DNA of 64,000 bases from Flavobacteriaceae bacterium (lineage in GTDB: Bacteria > Bacteroidota > Bacteroidia > Flavobacteriales > Flavobacteriaceae), in the NCBI GenBank assembly GCA_013001285.1, contig JABDMU010000034.1:1-64000 (forward strand). Direction: 5' to 3'. The translations under genes were made by a program, and so were the position numbers. Of the stretch, positions 35,770 through 45,994 are shown one piece after another. Each line of letters starts with the position of its first letter. Positions within the stretch are counted from its first letter, which is position 1. Below the pieces are notes generated by a model. The model had not been told where the DNA came from. It searched no databases and saw only the letters and a list, made by a program, of their open reading frames with translations.

Positions 35770-37048
35770 GATCTTCGATCTCTTCAATTTCAATTGGAAT
35801 ATTTCGCATGAGATTAAAAGGCTCACCAGATTTTTGAATGACAACATCATCCTCTAAGCGTATTCCAAAACCTTCTTCAGGAATATAAATACCTGGTTCA
35901 ACGGTAAATACCATTTGAGCTTGCATGGGCTCATGAAGTAATCCATAATCATGTGTATCTAAACCAATATGATGGCTGGTACCATGCATGAAATATTTTT
36001 TGTAAGCTGGCCAATCAGGGTTTTCATTTTTAACATCGGCCTTGTCAATCAACCCCAATTCCAGTAATTCTGAAGTCATCATTTTGCCAACCTCTACATG
36101 ATAAGCCGCCCAGTCAGTACCTGGAACCAATAATTTAGTGGCTTCATTTTTAACACGATTTACAGCATTATAAACCGCCTTTTGTCGCTTAGAAAATCGA
36201 CCTGAAACAGGAATTGTACGTGTCATGTCTGAAGAATAATTGGCATATTCGGCACCTACATCCATTAAAATGAGATCGCCCGACTTACATTGCTGGTTGT
36301 TTTCGATATAGTGTAAAACATTCGCATTATTTCCAGAGGCGATTATAGGAGTGTAAGCAAATTTTCTTGAGCGATTTCTCAGAAATTCATGCATATATTC
36401 AGCTTCAATTTCATATTCCCATACTTCGGGTTTTACAAACTTTAAAACACGCCTAAATCCTTTTTCAGTGATGTCACAAGCCTTTTGCATCAATTCAATT
36501 TCAATAGGGTCTTTAACAGATCTTAAGCGTTGAAGAATTGGATTGCTTTTAGCTACGCTATGTGCTGGATATTTTTCCTTTAACCATTTGGTAAATCGAT
36601 CTTCTCTAGTTTCAGTTTCAACCGATGCTCTATAATGTTCATTAGTATTAATATATAGAGTATCACATTGTGTCATGATTTCGAACATAATTTTTTCCAT
36701 GTCCTGAAGCCAATAAACCGTTTTTATTCCACTTGTAGCAAAAGCTTTTTCCTTGGTTAATTTTTCGCCTTCCCAAACCGCAATATGTTCATTGGTTTCC
36801 TTTAGGAAAAGGATCTCTCTGTGTTTTTCCTTCGGACAGTCTGGAAAAATGACCAGCACGCTCTCTTCTTGGTCAACACCACTTAAATAGAAAATATCAC
36901 GATGTTGTTCAAATGGCATTGTGCTATCGGCGCTAATTGGATAGATGTCATTACTATTAAAAACAGCAATACTGTTAGGCTTCATTTTTGAAGCGAAATT
37001 TTTACGGTTATTGATAAATAATTTAGAATTTATGGCGTGATATTTCAT
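35759..37048 (-). CDS. Aminopeptidase P family protein (Xaa-Pro aminopeptidase)
   Basis: This 429-residue metallopeptidase removes N-terminal residues before proline. An N-terminal creatinase-like domain is followed by the pita-bread catalytic domain, with two-metal ligands in LMDVGAEY, SSDMTRT, HGTSHHIGLDTHD, TVEPGIY and RLEDDVV. It has no signal peptide. The last 11 bases overlap the brnQ 3' end. Confidence 0.94.
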   Translation of the reverse strand: MKYHAINSKLFINNRKNFASKMKPNSIAVFNSNDIYPISADSTMPFEQHRDIFYLSGVDQEESVLVIFPDCPKEKHREILFLKETNEHIAVWEGEKLTKEKAFATSGIKTVYWLQDMEKIMFEIMTQCDTLYINTNEHYRASVETETREDRFTKWLKEKYPAHSVAKSNPILQRLRSVKDPIEIELMQKACDITEKGFRRVLKFVKPEVWEYEIEAEYMHEFLRNRSRKFAYTPIIASGNNANVLHYIENNQQCKSGDLILMDVGAEYANYSSDMTRTIPVSGRFSKRQKAVYNAVNRVKNEATKLLVPGTDWAAYHVEVGKMMTSELLELGLIDKADVKNENPDWPAYKKYFMHGTSHHIGLDTHDYGLLHEPMQAQMVFTVEPGIYIPEEGFGIRLEDDVVIQKSGEPFNLMRNIPIEIEEIEDLMN

Positions 37049-37065
37049 CTACAAAAGATTTTGTT

Positions 37066-37073
37066 CAAATGTA
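37066..37073 (-). promoter_or_regulatory. -7 promoter box of the aminopeptidase gene
   Basis: The minus strand reads TACATTTG, 17 bases before the ATG at 37048. The terminator of the next gene upstream lies about 27 bases beyond it. Confidence 0.55.
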
Positions 37074-37094
37074 TTAATTTTTAAATGTATTGAA

Positions 37095-37120
37095 TAAAAA
37101 AGCATCCAAAAATGGATGCT
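37095..37120 (-). terminator. Terminator of the glycine-rich membrane gene
   Basis: The 8-bp stem AGCATCCA/TGGATGCT (37101-37108, 37113-37120) with an AAAA loop is followed on the minus strand by TTTTTTATT. It lies 25 bases beyond the stop at 37146. Confidence 0.85.
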
Positions 37121-37145
37121 CTTTCATTTTTATTAAAAATTAAAA

Positions 37146-37445
37146 TCATTTATTCGTTGCATTCTTTATGGCACCAATGATGGCCATTAAAACACCGCCA
37201 CCAACACCACCTCCGGCAACACTACCGAGGATACTTCCAATATCCATACTTGTAGAAGCTTCAGCAGCTTCAGCTCCTCCTAAGCCTAAGGCTCCAAGGA
37301 GATATCCTCCAAGGCCACCACCTAAAATACCCGATATTGAATTCCAAAGGGTACCTAAGGAGAATTTTTTCATTAATGAACCTGCTAAGTTACCGCCTAC
37401 GGCACCACTTACAAGTTGAATAATTAAAGGCAAATACTCTTCCAT
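37146..37445 (-). CDS. Small glycine-rich membrane protein
   Basis: This 99-residue very hydrophobic protein has two or three membrane segments built of glycine-zipper repeats (GAVGGNLAGSL, GILGGGLGGYLLGALGLGG, GSVAGGGVGGGVLMAIIGA). Glycine-zipper proteins often oligomerise in membranes. I do not recognise a named family. It has its own terminator, and about 206 AT-rich bases separate it from the divergent gene at 37652, with no clear promoter box seen. Confidence 0.72.
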   Translation of the reverse strand: MEEYLPLIIQLVSGAVGGNLAGSLMKKFSLGTLWNSISGILGGGLGGYLLGALGLGGAEAAEASTSMDIGSILGSVAGGGVGGGVLMAIIGAIKNATNK

Positions 37446-37651
37446 TTTTGTTTTAGTTTATTAGTTAATTGTGCTAAAAATAAAAAATTAATAATAAATC
37501 AGCATTTATAAGAACAATTAATTATGAAATCTTGAAATTAAAAGTTAAAAATTTGAGTAATTCATAAATGTTAAAATGATAATTTATAGTATAAGATTTT
37601 GACACTCTCGTTCAGTTTAATTAATTTCATGGACTTAAAACAACTAACCAC

Positions 37652-40498
37652 ATGAAAACTTTCAAAACTCTATGTCTAGCCTTTTTATTTTTGGGCGCGC
37701 CTTTGTTTGCACAACAGCCTGCATCTAATGCCAAAGATGTTGAAACTGCTCTTAAGCAAAAAATGGAAATGACGAATACATCGCTTGTAAAAAATGTCCC
37801 ATTTGAGAACATTGGCCCAACTATTATGAGTGGACGGGTGGTTGATCTTGATGTCAATCCTGATGATCCAACAGAATTTTATGTGGGCTATGCTTCAGGT
37901 GGTGTCTGGCATACCACGAATAATGGAACTACTTTTGTTCCTATACTCGATAATTCTCCAACGCAAAATGTTGGCGACATTGCAGTGCATTGGCCATCTA
38001 GAACCATTCTCGTAGGTACTGGAGAGAACAATGCATCACGCTCTTCTTACGCCGGGATAGGCATTTTAAAAACAAATAATAATGGAGAAACATGGACCAA
38101 TATTGGGCTCATGGATTCTCATCATATCGGTCGCATTCTCATCAATCCAAATAATCCTGATGAAATCGTTGTTGGTGTCACGGGACATTTGTATTCACCA
38201 AATCAGGAGCGAGGTGTTTATAAATCAACCGACGGTGGAAAAACCTGGAGCCAGAAATTATTTATAGACAATATGAGTGGAATTATTGATATTCAGCATG
38301 CTCCAAATAATTATAATGTGATGTTCGCTTCCTCTTGGACAAAGGATAGAAAAGCCTGGAATTTTTCTGGCAATGGGAATAACTCTGGAATTTACAAATC
38401 AACAGATGCGGGTGAAACCTGGACCAAGGTATCTACACCTTCCAGTGGTTTTCCAACTGGTGAAGGTGTTGGGCGTATTGGATTGGCATTATATAATGAC
38501 ACTATTATTTATGCTATTCACGATAGTCAATTTAGAAGGCCTTCGAATGCTCGAGGAAATGGGCGTGGACAGGGTCTCACAAAAGATGACTTTAAAAACA
38601 TGAGTGTCGATGCTTTTTTGAAATTAGATGATAAGCAGCTTGGAAATTTTCTTAAAAACAATGGATTTCAAGAAAAATATCGTGCTGATAATGTCAAGCA
38701 AATGGTGCGAAATGGAAGCGTAAAGCCTGTTGACCTCGCGAAGTATTTAGAAGACGCCAATTCAATGCTATTTGATACGCCAGTTGTTGGTGCTGAAGTT
38801 TATAAAAGTACAGATGGTGGTGCCACTTGGGTCAAAACCCATGACGATTATTTAGATGGTATTTATTTTAGTTATGGTTATTATTTTGGTCATATTTATG
38901 TGTCTTCTGCAAATCAAGATCACATCTACATATATGGTGTACCCATATTGAAATCTAAAGACGGTGGAAAATCCTATAGTTCAATTAGCGCCGAAAATGT
39001 ACATGCCGACCATCATGCCCTTTGGATCAATCCAAAAGATCCAGATCACTTGATAAATGGCAATGACGGCGGCGTAAATATTACTTATGATGACGGCGAA
39101 AATTGGATCAAAAACAACTCGCCTTCAGTAGGTCAATTTTACGCAATTGCTGTAGACAACGAAAATCCGTATAATGTTTATGGTGGACTTCAGGACAATG
39201 GAGTTTGGGTTGGACCTCATAATGCTCGTGAAGATAAATCATGGCATCAACGCGGCCAATATCCATGGGAAGGAATTATGGGAGGCGACGGTATGCAAAT
39301 TGAAGTCGATGATCGCGATGCTAATATTGTTTATACTGGTTTTCAGTTTGGAAATTATTACCGATTAAATCGTGAAACTGGTGAACGACTTCGTTTCGAT
39401 ATCAAACATGAACTCGGTGAAACACCGTATCGATTTAATTGGCAAACGCCTATTTTATTATCTCCTCATAACCAAGACATCGTTTATTTTGGAGGTAATA
39501 AATTATTACGATCAATGAATCAAGGCACTTCTTGGGAAGCCATTAGTGATGATCTGACAACTGGAGGAAAAAAAGGAAATGTAGCCTATGGTACAATTAC
39601 ATCAATAAGTGAAAGTCCATTTCAATTTGGGTTGATCTATACTGGCAGCGACGATGGTTACATCCATATAACGAAGAACGGAGGTGGTTCATGGGAGCGT
39701 ATTTCAAATATATTGCCTCAAGATCTTTGGGTGTCTCGTATAATTGCTTCAAAACATAAAAAAGAACGTGTTTATGCGGCATTAAATGGATATCGATGGG
39801 ACGACTTCGAGGTGTATCTATATATGAGTGATAATTATGGCAAATCATGGACATCTATTAGTAGTAATATTCCGATGTCTCCAGTAAACGTCATTAAAGA
39901 AGATCCAGAAAATGAAAATGTTCTTTATGTGGGGACAGATAATGGTGCATATGTGAGCTTTAATAAAGGGAAGTCATGGGAAATATTTAGCCATGGCCTG
40001 ACAAATGTAGCCTTTCATGATCTGGTCATTCAAGAGCGAGAAAAGCATCTGCTATTAGGAACCCATGGTAGAAGTATTTACAAAGCCGACATTGCTGCAC
40101 TTCAGCAAATGAATTCGTCATTCAATTCAAAAGATGTGACCTTATTCTCTGCAGAATCAGTGCGATCATCCCGTCGTTGGGGAAGTTCTTTTATAAGATG
40201 GATGAATGCCTTTGAGCCTTCTACAACATTTTCTTTTTATTCGAATTCTGCCGGAAATAAAACCATTAAAGTGCTTTCTAAAGGTGGGGCCGAACTTAAT
40301 TCAATTTCAGTAAATGCCGATAAAGGATTCAACTCTGCCAATTATGATATCACCATGACTGAAGCCGGTAAAGAGTCTTTAATGAAAGAAGATACAAGTT
40401 TGAATATCAACCGAGCTCAGAATGGGAAATATTACCTTCCGTCGGGAACTTATACCATTAAAATTGGAACAGAAAGTACAGCTTTTGAAGTAAAATAA
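37652..40498 (+). CDS. Sortilin/BNR-repeat beta-propeller protein, exported
   Basis: This 948-residue exported protein has a signal peptide (about 1-21, ending PLFAQ). Repeated Asp-box-like motifs (TNNGTTF, TNNNGETWT, STDGGKTWS, STDAGETWTK, SKDGGKSY, NKGKSWEIF) mark a large VPS10/sortilin-type or glycosyl-hydrolase-like beta-propeller. A charged helical insertion (about 305-370, TKDDFKNMSVDAFLKLDD) interrupts the blades, and an Ig-like tail follows from about 860. No sialidase-type catalytic set or canonical T9SS sorting domain is evident. It is probably a surface or periplasmic binding protein or hydrolase, with substrate unknown. Confidence 0.82.
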   Translation: MKTFKTLCLAFLFLGAPLFAQQPASNAKDVETALKQKMEMTNTSLVKNVPFENIGPTIMSGRVVDLDVNPDDPTEFYVGYASGGVWHTTNNGTTFVPILDNSPTQNVGDIAVHWPSRTILVGTGENNASRSSYAGIGILKTNNNGETWTNIGLMDSHHIGRILINPNNPDEIVVGVTGHLYSPNQERGVYKSTDGGKTWSQKLFIDNMSGIIDIQHAPNNYNVMFASSWTKDRKAWNFSGNGNNSGIYKSTDAGETWTKVSTPSSGFPTGEGVGRIGLALYNDTIIYAIHDSQFRRPSNARGNGRGQGLTKDDFKNMSVDAFLKLDDKQLGNFLKNNGFQEKYRADNVKQMVRNGSVKPVDLAKYLEDANSMLFDTPVVGAEVYKSTDGGATWVKTHDDYLDGIYFSYGYYFGHIYVSSANQDHIYIYGVPILKSKDGGKSYSSISAENVHADHHALWINPKDPDHLINGNDGGVNITYDDGENWIKNNSPSVGQFYAIAVDNENPYNVYGGLQDNGVWVGPHNAREDKSWHQRGQYPWEGIMGGDGMQIEVDDRDANIVYTGFQFGNYYRLNRETGERLRFDIKHELGETPYRFNWQTPILLSPHNQDIVYFGGNKLLRSMNQGTSWEAISDDLTTGGKKGNVAYGTITSISESPFQFGLIYTGSDDGYIHITKNGGGSWERISNILPQDLWVSRIIASKHKKERVYAALNGYRWDDFEVYLYMSDNYGKSWTSISSNIPMSPVNVIKEDPENENVLYVGTDNGAYVSFNKGKSWEIFSHGLTNVAFHDLVIQEREKHLLLGTHGRSIYKADIAALQQMNSSFNSKDVTLFSAESVRSSRRWGSSFIRWMNAFEPSTTFSFYSNSAGNKTIKVLSKGGAELNSISVNADKGFNSANYDITMTEAGKESLMKEDTSLNINRAQNGKYYLPSGTYTIKIGTESTAFEVK

Positions 40499-40643
40499 AT
40501 TACAGTTTAGAATACACGGAATTAGATAAGGAGAATAAAACTAATCAAGGGCCAGAGAACAAGTAGTTGATAGTCCTTAGTGATTTAATTCCTATGTACT
40601 GTAATTAAAAATCATTCTAAATAAAAATTAAATCTTCAACTTG

Positions 40644-40674
40644 TTGCCTATGATTTAATTGAAGCGTATTTTTG
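40644..40674 (+). promoter_or_regulatory. Complete promoter of the sdhCAB operon
   Basis: TTG (40644-40646), a 20-base spacer and TATTTTTG (40667-40674) match the Bacteroidota -33/-7 elements, about 26 bases before the sdhC ATG. The 145 bases before it hold no recognisable gene. Confidence 0.75.
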
Positions 40675-40699
40675 TTGGAGTTAAACTAACTTCAAAAAA

Positions 40700-41377
40700 A
40701 TGGGTGGATTTTTTAAATCTTCGATTGGAAGAAAGTTTGCCATGGCACTTTCGGCTTTCTTTCTTATGTTTTTTCTTTTACAACATTTTGCAATAAATTT
40801 TACATCGGTCTTTAGTGGTGAAACTTTTAATGAAGTATCCCATTTTATGGGGACTAACCCGTTGATTCAATTTGTGCTTCAACCTATTCTAATATTTGGG
40901 GTGATCTATCATTTTGTTATGGGAATCATTCTGGAATTACAAAATAGAAATGCACGTCAAATAAGTTATGCGAAAAATAACGGTGGAGCCAATTCAACTT
41001 GGATGAGCCGAAATATGATTTGGACAGGATTGGCAATACTTGCCTTTATGGGATTGCATTTTTATGATTTCTGGTTTCCTGAGATCAATACAAAGTTCAT
41101 TGAAGGCGACTGGTCTGGATTACATGATGGCGAATTTAGATATTACCATGAATTGCAAGAAAAATTCTTAAGCCCTGTACGTGTCGGACTTTATGTTCTG
41201 GCCTTTGTATTTCTTGCACTTCATTTATTACACGGATTTAATTCTGCGTTCCAATCAGTGGGCGCGAATAATAAATATACGAGAGGATTAAAATTGTTTG
41301 GAAAGCTGTATGCCATACTCATCCCATTAGGATTTGTGGTTATTGCCTTGTATCACCATTTTAATCACAACCATTAA
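40700..41377 (+). CDS. sdhC: Succinate dehydrogenase cytochrome b subunit
   Basis: This 225-residue single-polypeptide membrane anchor is of the Bacillus/Bacteroidota type, with five predicted helices and histidines suited to haem b ligation (LLQHFAINF, IYHFVMG, GLHFYDFW, LHLLHGFNSAF, YHHFNHNH). It binds the SdhAB head and passes electrons to menaquinone. It is the first gene of sdhCAB, and sdhA begins 10 bases after its stop. Confidence 0.95.
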   Translation: MGGFFKSSIGRKFAMALSAFFLMFFLLQHFAINFTSVFSGETFNEVSHFMGTNPLIQFVLQPILIFGVIYHFVMGIILELQNRNARQISYAKNNGGANSTWMSRNMIWTGLAILAFMGLHFYDFWFPEINTKFIEGDWSGLHDGEFRYYHELQEKFLSPVRVGLYVLAFVFLALHLLHGFNSAFQSVGANNKYTRGLKLFGKLYAILIPLGFVVIALYHHFNHNH

Positions 41378-41387
41378 TTAATTGCAT

Positions 41388-43385
41388 ATGGCATTAGATT
41401 CTAAAACACCTGAAGGTCCTTTAGCCGAGAAATGGACCAATCATAAGAATAAGATCGATCTGGTAAATCCAGCCAATAAACGTCATATAGATGTTATTGT
41501 CGTTGGAACAGGGTTGGCTGGCGGTTCGGCTGCTGCAACCTTAGCAGAATTGGGTTATAACGTTAAAGCCTTCTGTTTTCAGGATTCACCACGACGCGCG
41601 CATTCAATTGCAGCTCAAGGCGGCATAAACGCTGCTAAAAATTATCAAGGCGACGGCGATTCTACCTATCGTTTATTCTATGATACTGTCAAAGGTGGTG
41701 ACTACCGTTCTCGAGAAGAAAATGTCTATCGCTTGGCTGAGGTTTCAGCAAATATCATTGATCAATGTGTTGCACAAGGAGTTCCTTTTGCCAGAGACTA
41801 TGGCGGACTTTTAGATAATCGTTCCTTCGGGGGGGTTCTTGTATCCAGAACCTTTTACGCTAAAGGGCAAACCGGCCAACAATTATTACTTGGAGCATAT
41901 TCGGCAATGAACAGACAAATTGGTCGTGGCAAGATAAAAATGTATAACCGTCATGAAATGCTAGATGTGGTTATTGTTAACGGAAAAGCCAGAGGAATCA
42001 TAACTCGAAATCTTGTCAATGGAAAGATTGAGAGACATTCGGCGCATGCGGTTGTTTTAGGGACTGGCGGTTATGGAAATGTCTTTTTCCTGTCTACAAA
42101 TGCCATGGGAAGTAATGTAACTGCGGCGTGGAAAGCCCATAAACGAGGTGCCTTTTTTGCAAATCCATGCTATACACAAATTCATCCTACCTGTATTCCA
42201 GTATCTGGAGATCACCAATCTAAACTGACCTTAATGTCGGAGTCATTACGAAATGACGGACGAATATGGGTGCCGAAGAAGAAGGAGGATGTGATGGCTA
42301 TTCGAGAAGGCAAATTAAAACCAACTGATTTGGCTGAAGAAGATCGTGATTACTACTTGGAAAGACGCTATCCAGCGTTTGGAAATTTAGTGCCAAGAGA
42401 TGTGGCTTCACGAGCCGCAAAAGAGCGTTGTGATGCTGGTTTCGGTGTTAATGCAACAGGCGAAGCAGTTTATTTAGATTTTGCCGCTGCAATAGAACGC
42501 TATGGAAAAGAACAAGCTCATATTAAAGGTCTAGATGAAGATGATGCAGACCTTGTAAAAAAATTAGGAAAGGATGTCGTAAAGGCAAAGTATGGGAACC
42601 TATTTCAGATGTACGAAAAGATCGTAGATCAAAATCCATACGAAACGCCAATGATGATCTATCCTGCTGTACATTATACAATGGGCGGCATTTGGGTTGA
42701 TTATAATTTAATGACAACTGTTCCTGGATTATACTGTATTGGTGAAGCTAATTTTTCTGATCATGGTGCGAACCGATTAGGAGCATCGGCTTTAATGCAA
42801 GGCCTAGCAGATGGCTATTTTGTATTGCCTTATACTATTGGGGATTACCTTTCTGATGATATTAGAACAGGCCCTATTTCAACAGATTCCCCTGAATTTG
42901 AAGCTGCAGAAAAAAATGTGACTGAAATCATTAATAAATTGGTGAATAATAAGGGATCCCATACTGTTGATTATTTCCATAAGAAATTAGGAAAGATCAT
43001 GTGGAATAAATGCGGCATGTCAAGAAACGAAACTGATCTTAAATCGGCTATTTCTGAAATTGCTGAACTTCGTAAAGCCTTTTGGGAAGATGTGAAAGTA
43101 CCTGGTACCGCCGATGAATTTAATGAAGAATTGGCAAAAGCCATGCGAGTCGCAGACTTCCTAGAATTGGGAGAGTTATTTGCCAAAGATGCATTGCATC
43201 GTGAAGAGTCAGCTGGTGGTCATTTTAGAGAAGAACACCAAACCGAAGAAGGTGAAGCTAAACGTAGAAAGGAATTTCAATTTGTTTCAGCCTGGGAATA
43301 TAAAGGAGAACCAAAGGATGCCGAATTGCATAAAGAAGATTTGGTCTATGAAAATATAAAAGTGAAGGAAAGAAGTTATAAATAA
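41388..43385 (+). CDS. sdhA: Succinate dehydrogenase/fumarate reductase flavoprotein subunit
   Basis: This 665-residue catalytic subunit oxidises succinate to fumarate in the TCA cycle. It has the FAD dinucleotide motif [19 protein letters not shown], the FAD-linking histidine in [14 protein letters not shown], active-site HPTCIP, and [19 protein letters not shown] take the ATG at 41388 (MALDSK) over a TTG two codons earlier. sdhB follows after nine bases. Confidence 0.97.
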   Translation: MALDSKTPEGPLAEKWTNHKNKIDLVNPANKRHIDVIVVGTGLAGGSAAATLAELGYNVKAFCFQDSPRRAHSIAAQGGINAAKNYQGDGDSTYRLFYDTVKGGDYRSREENVYRLAEVSANIIDQCVAQGVPFARDYGGLLDNRSFGGVLVSRTFYAKGQTGQQLLLGAYSAMNRQIGRGKIKMYNRHEMLDVVIVNGKARGIITRNLVNGKIERHSAHAVVLGTGGYGNVFFLSTNAMGSNVTAAWKAHKRGAFFANPCYTQIHPTCIPVSGDHQSKLTLMSESLRNDGRIWVPKKKEDVMAIREGKLKPTDLAEEDRDYYLERRYPAFGNLVPRDVASRAAKERCDAGFGVNATGEAVYLDFAAAIERYGKEQAHIKGLDEDDADLVKKLGKDVVKAKYGNLFQMYEKIVDQNPYETPMMIYPAVHYTMGGIWVDYNLMTTVPGLYCIGEANFSDHGANRLGASALMQGLADGYFVLPYTIGDYLSDDIRTGPISTDSPEFEAAEKNVTEIINKLVNNKGSHTVDYFHKKLGKIMWNKCGMSRNETDLKSAISEIAELRKAFWEDVKVPGTADEFNEELAKAMRVADFLELGELFAKDALHREESAGGHFREEHQTEEGEAKRRKEFQFVSAWEYKGEPKDAELHKEDLVYENIKVKERSYK

Positions 43386-43394
43386 AAGTAAGCT

Positions 43395-44141
43395 ATGAAT
43401 TTAACTTTAAAAATTTGGCGTCAAAAGAATGCGAGTGATAAGGGAAAACTTGTTGACTATTTGATCAATGATGTATCACCTGATATGTCCTTTCTTGAAA
43501 TGTTAGATGTACTAAATGATAAGTTGATCACTGATGGGGATGAACCAGTAGCATTCGATCATGATTGTAGAGAAGGAATTTGTGGTATGTGTTCACTATA
43601 CATAAATGGTGAGGCTCATGGTCCTGATCGTGGGGTAACCACCTGCCAGTTACATATGCGAAAGTTCACCGATGGAGATACCATATATATAGAACCATTT
43701 CGTGCAAAAGCTTTTCCAGTGATAAAAGATCTTGTTGTTGACCGTTCGGCATTCGATCGCATTCAACATGCAGGTGGATTCATCTCTGTTAACACTTCAG
43801 GGAATACTCAAGATGCCAATTCGATCCCAATTTCTAAACATGCAGCCGATGAAGCTATGGATGCCGCAACTTGTATTGGATGTGGTGCCTGTGTCGCCTC
43901 ATGTAAAAATTCCTCAGCCATGCTATTTGTTGGAGCCAAAGTTTCACAATATGCATTATTACCACAAGGACAAGTGGAGGCAGCAGATCGGGTATTGAAT
44001 ATGGTCAAACAAATGGATGAAGAAGGTTTTGGTAATTGTACCAACACTGGAGCATGCGAAATTGAATGTCCAAAAGGGATCTCCCTTGAAAATATAGCCC
44101 GAATGAATACCGAATACCTTAAAGCTTCGCTGAAAGGCTAA
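43395..44141 (+). CDS. sdhB: Succinate dehydrogenase/fumarate reductase iron-sulfur subunit
   Basis: This 248-residue subunit carries electrons from the flavin to the membrane anchor. The N-terminal ferredoxin domain has [15 protein letters not shown] and a later cysteine (TTCQLH) for the 2Fe-2S centre. The C-terminal half has [15 protein letters not shown] and [15 protein letters not shown] for the other centres. It ends the operon. A 12-bp palindrome follows, but I see no strong terminator in the 167-base gap. Confidence 0.97.
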   Translation: MNLTLKIWRQKNASDKGKLVDYLINDVSPDMSFLEMLDVLNDKLITDGDEPVAFDHDCREGICGMCSLYINGEAHGPDRGVTTCQLHMRKFTDGDTIYIEPFRAKAFPVIKDLVVDRSAFDRIQHAGGFISVNTSGNTQDANSIPISKHAADEAMDAATCIGCGACVASCKNSSAMLFVGAKVSQYALLPQGQVEAADRVLNMVKQMDEEGFGNCTNTGACEIECPKGISLENIARMNTEYLKASLKG

Positions 44142-44295
44142 AAGAAGAATTAATTCTCGAGGTCCCGTCAAAAGCATGTTTATTTTCCGGATGGCGTTGA
44201 AGGCGTTTTTTTGATGAATCGAGTCTTTAAGTTTGTCAATAACAGTAGCTACTTTAACTATTAAAGATCATTAATTAGCAAAAATGATTTTATAT

Positions 44296-44303
44296 TATCT
44301 TTG
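44296..44303 (+). promoter_or_regulatory. -7 promoter box of the aminotransferase gene
   Basis: TATCTTTG matches TAnnTTTG and ends six bases before the A of the ATG at 44309, again predicting a leaderless or nearly leaderless message. Confidence 0.55.
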
Positions 44304-44308
44304 AAGTT

Positions 44309-45451
44309 ATGCAATACAGCTCTAAACTCCCCAATGTTTCAACATCAATTTTCTCGGTGATGAGCACTTTGGCGAATAAACATAATGCTCTTAATCTTTC
44401 CCAAGGCTTTCCTAATTTCAAGAGTGATCAAAAACTTATCGATTTAGTATCCAGGGCTATGAATTCAGGACATAATCAATATGCACCTATGCCTGGCTTG
44501 CTAAGTTTAAGGGAGGCGCTTTCCAGAAAGTTTGAAATGCTATATCAAAGTACTTATGATCCAGAACTTGAGATCACCATTACGGCAGGCGCAACTCAAG
44601 CTATTTTTACGGCCCTGTCAGCGTTTGTTGGTCAAGATGATGAGGTCATCATCTTCAAACCAGCCTACGATTGTTATGAGCCAACCATCGAACTGAATGG
44701 GGGAAAAACTATTGCGATTCAATTAGAAGCACCTCATTATAAAGTTAACTGGGAATATGTTCAGGAAATGATTTCCGAGAAAACTAAAATGATCATAATA
44801 AATACACCTCATAATCCCAGCGGCACACTGCTTTCTAAAGAAGACATGCTCAAAATGCAAGAGTTATTAATGGGAACAGATATTTTAGTTTTAAGTGATG
44901 AGGTCTATGAGCATATCATTTTTGATAATGAAGTCCATCAAAGTGTATGTCGTTTTTCAGACTTAAAAAATAGAAGTTTTATTACTGCATCTTTTGGCAA
45001 AACATTTCATAATACTGGTTGGAAAATGGGCTATTGTTGTGCACCGAAAGAGCTCATGAGCGAGTTTAGAAAAGTGCATCAGTTTAATGTGTTTAGCGTT
45101 AATCATCCAATTCAAATCGCTCTGGCTGAATATTTAAATGAGTCTAAACATTATGAAGGATTATCTTCGTTTTACCAACAGAAAAGAGATATGTTCCTTA
45201 ATCTGATCTCTAGCTCAAGATTTAAATTTACACCCGCAAAAGGTACTTACTTTCAAGTATTGGATTTTAGCGATATCTCTATGGAAAACGATATAGAATT
45301 TGCTAAAAACATGACCATTGAAAAGAAATTGGCGGCTATTCCTCTTTCCGTATTTAATGAAAATGGGCTTGACCATAAAGCACTTCGGTTTTGTTTTGCT
45401 AAAAATGAAGACACCCTTAAAGGCGCTGCTGAAATTTTATGCAAACTATAA
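44309..45451 (+). CDS. PLP-dependent aminotransferase, methionine/glutamine type (YbdL-like)
   Basis: This 380-residue class I/II aminotransferase is close to the YbdL/methionine aminotransferase group, with NLSQGFPNF, ITAGATQAIFTAL, NTPHNPSG, LSDEVYEHIIFD and the PLP lysine in SFGKTFHNTGWK (about residue 231). Such enzymes transaminate keto-methylthiobutyrate or aromatic keto acids, often with glutamine as donor. An omega-amidase gene about 1.1 kb downstream would remove the alpha-ketoglutaramate by-product, which favours the glutamine-dependent role. Confidence 0.9.
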   Translation: MQYSSKLPNVSTSIFSVMSTLANKHNALNLSQGFPNFKSDQKLIDLVSRAMNSGHNQYAPMPGLLSLREALSRKFEMLYQSTYDPELEITITAGATQAIFTALSAFVGQDDEVIIFKPAYDCYEPTIELNGGKTIAIQLEAPHYKVNWEYVQEMISEKTKMIIINTPHNPSGTLLSKEDMLKMQELLMGTDILVLSDEVYEHIIFDNEVHQSVCRFSDLKNRSFITASFGKTFHNTGWKMGYCCAPKELMSEFRKVHQFNVFSVNHPIQIALAEYLNESKHYEGLSSFYQQKRDMFLNLISSSRFKFTPAKGTYFQVLDFSDISMENDIEFAKNMTIEKKLAAIPLSVFNENGLDHKALRFCFAKNEDTLKGAAEILCKL

Positions 45452-45502
45452 TGCAACTTTTTTCGTATATATGTGTTATATAAAAAGGAATAAAAATTAA
45501 AA

Positions 45503-45994
45503 ATGATGAAGCACTTATTTATTTTATTACTGGCCTTTGGCATTTCCAATATGACTTTTTCTCAAAAAGTCGTTTCTGATGGCGTTAAATATGAAGTGAA
45601 AGGAGACCGAATATTTCAGAATGGAGAAGATGTAACAGCCAATCTTTCGAGCGAGAAAATCAATCAAATACAGACTGATCTTCGTAAAAAGCAAAAACTA
45701 GAAAAAGACGAAAAAGAGGCAAAAAAGGCTGAAAAACGCGAAGAAAAGGCCGAAAAGAAGCAAAAACAAGCCGAAAAAAAGCAAAAACAGGCAGAACGTG
45801 AATTAAAGAATAAGCGAAAAGCTGAACAAGTTTTAGAAAATGCTGAAAAGAAATTAGAAAAAACACAACGCAATTATTCACGTCAAAAAGAGCGTGGTCG
45901 ATTATCACCAGTTTCAGAAGAAAAATGGCTTAGAAAAATTGAAAAGCAAAAAGGCGATGTAAAGCGCGCCAAGAAAAAGCTAAGAAAAAGCTAA
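45503..45994 (+). CDS. Secreted Lys/Glu-rich coiled-coil protein
   Basis: The product is 163 residues (162 if the second of two consecutive ATGs is used). It has a signal peptide (about 1-20, ending MTFSQ), a short ordered segment (about 22-55), then a highly charged Lys/Glu/Ala helix to the end (EKREEKAEKKQKQAEKK), predicted as a long coiled coil and strongly basic. I do not recognise the family. Its stop codon overlaps that of the convergent GNAT gene by four bases. Confidence 0.7.
   Translation: MMKHLFILLLAFGISNMTFSQKVVSDGVKYEVKGDRIFQNGEDVTANLSSEKINQIQTDLRKKQKLEKDEKEAKKAEKREEKAEKKQKQAEKKQKQAERELKNKRKAEQVLENAEKKLEKTQRNYSRQKERGRLSPVSEEKWLRKIEKQKGDVKRAKKKLRKS

Noticed and set aside
40499-40643. 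Possible tRNA or small RNA in the gap before sdhC
   Set aside because: I could not find a cloverleaf or a hairpin with T run; the gap is explained by the sdh promoter at its right end.
44146-44157. 12-bp perfect palindrome AGAATTAATTCT after sdhB
   Set aside because: It is short and AT-rich, has no loop or T run, and is not placed at a promoter. Chance is likely.
45660-45908. Phe-rich reading frames opposite the coiled-coil gene
   Set aside because: They are the complement of Lys/Glu codons (poly-Phe/Ser/Leu), a typical artefact.
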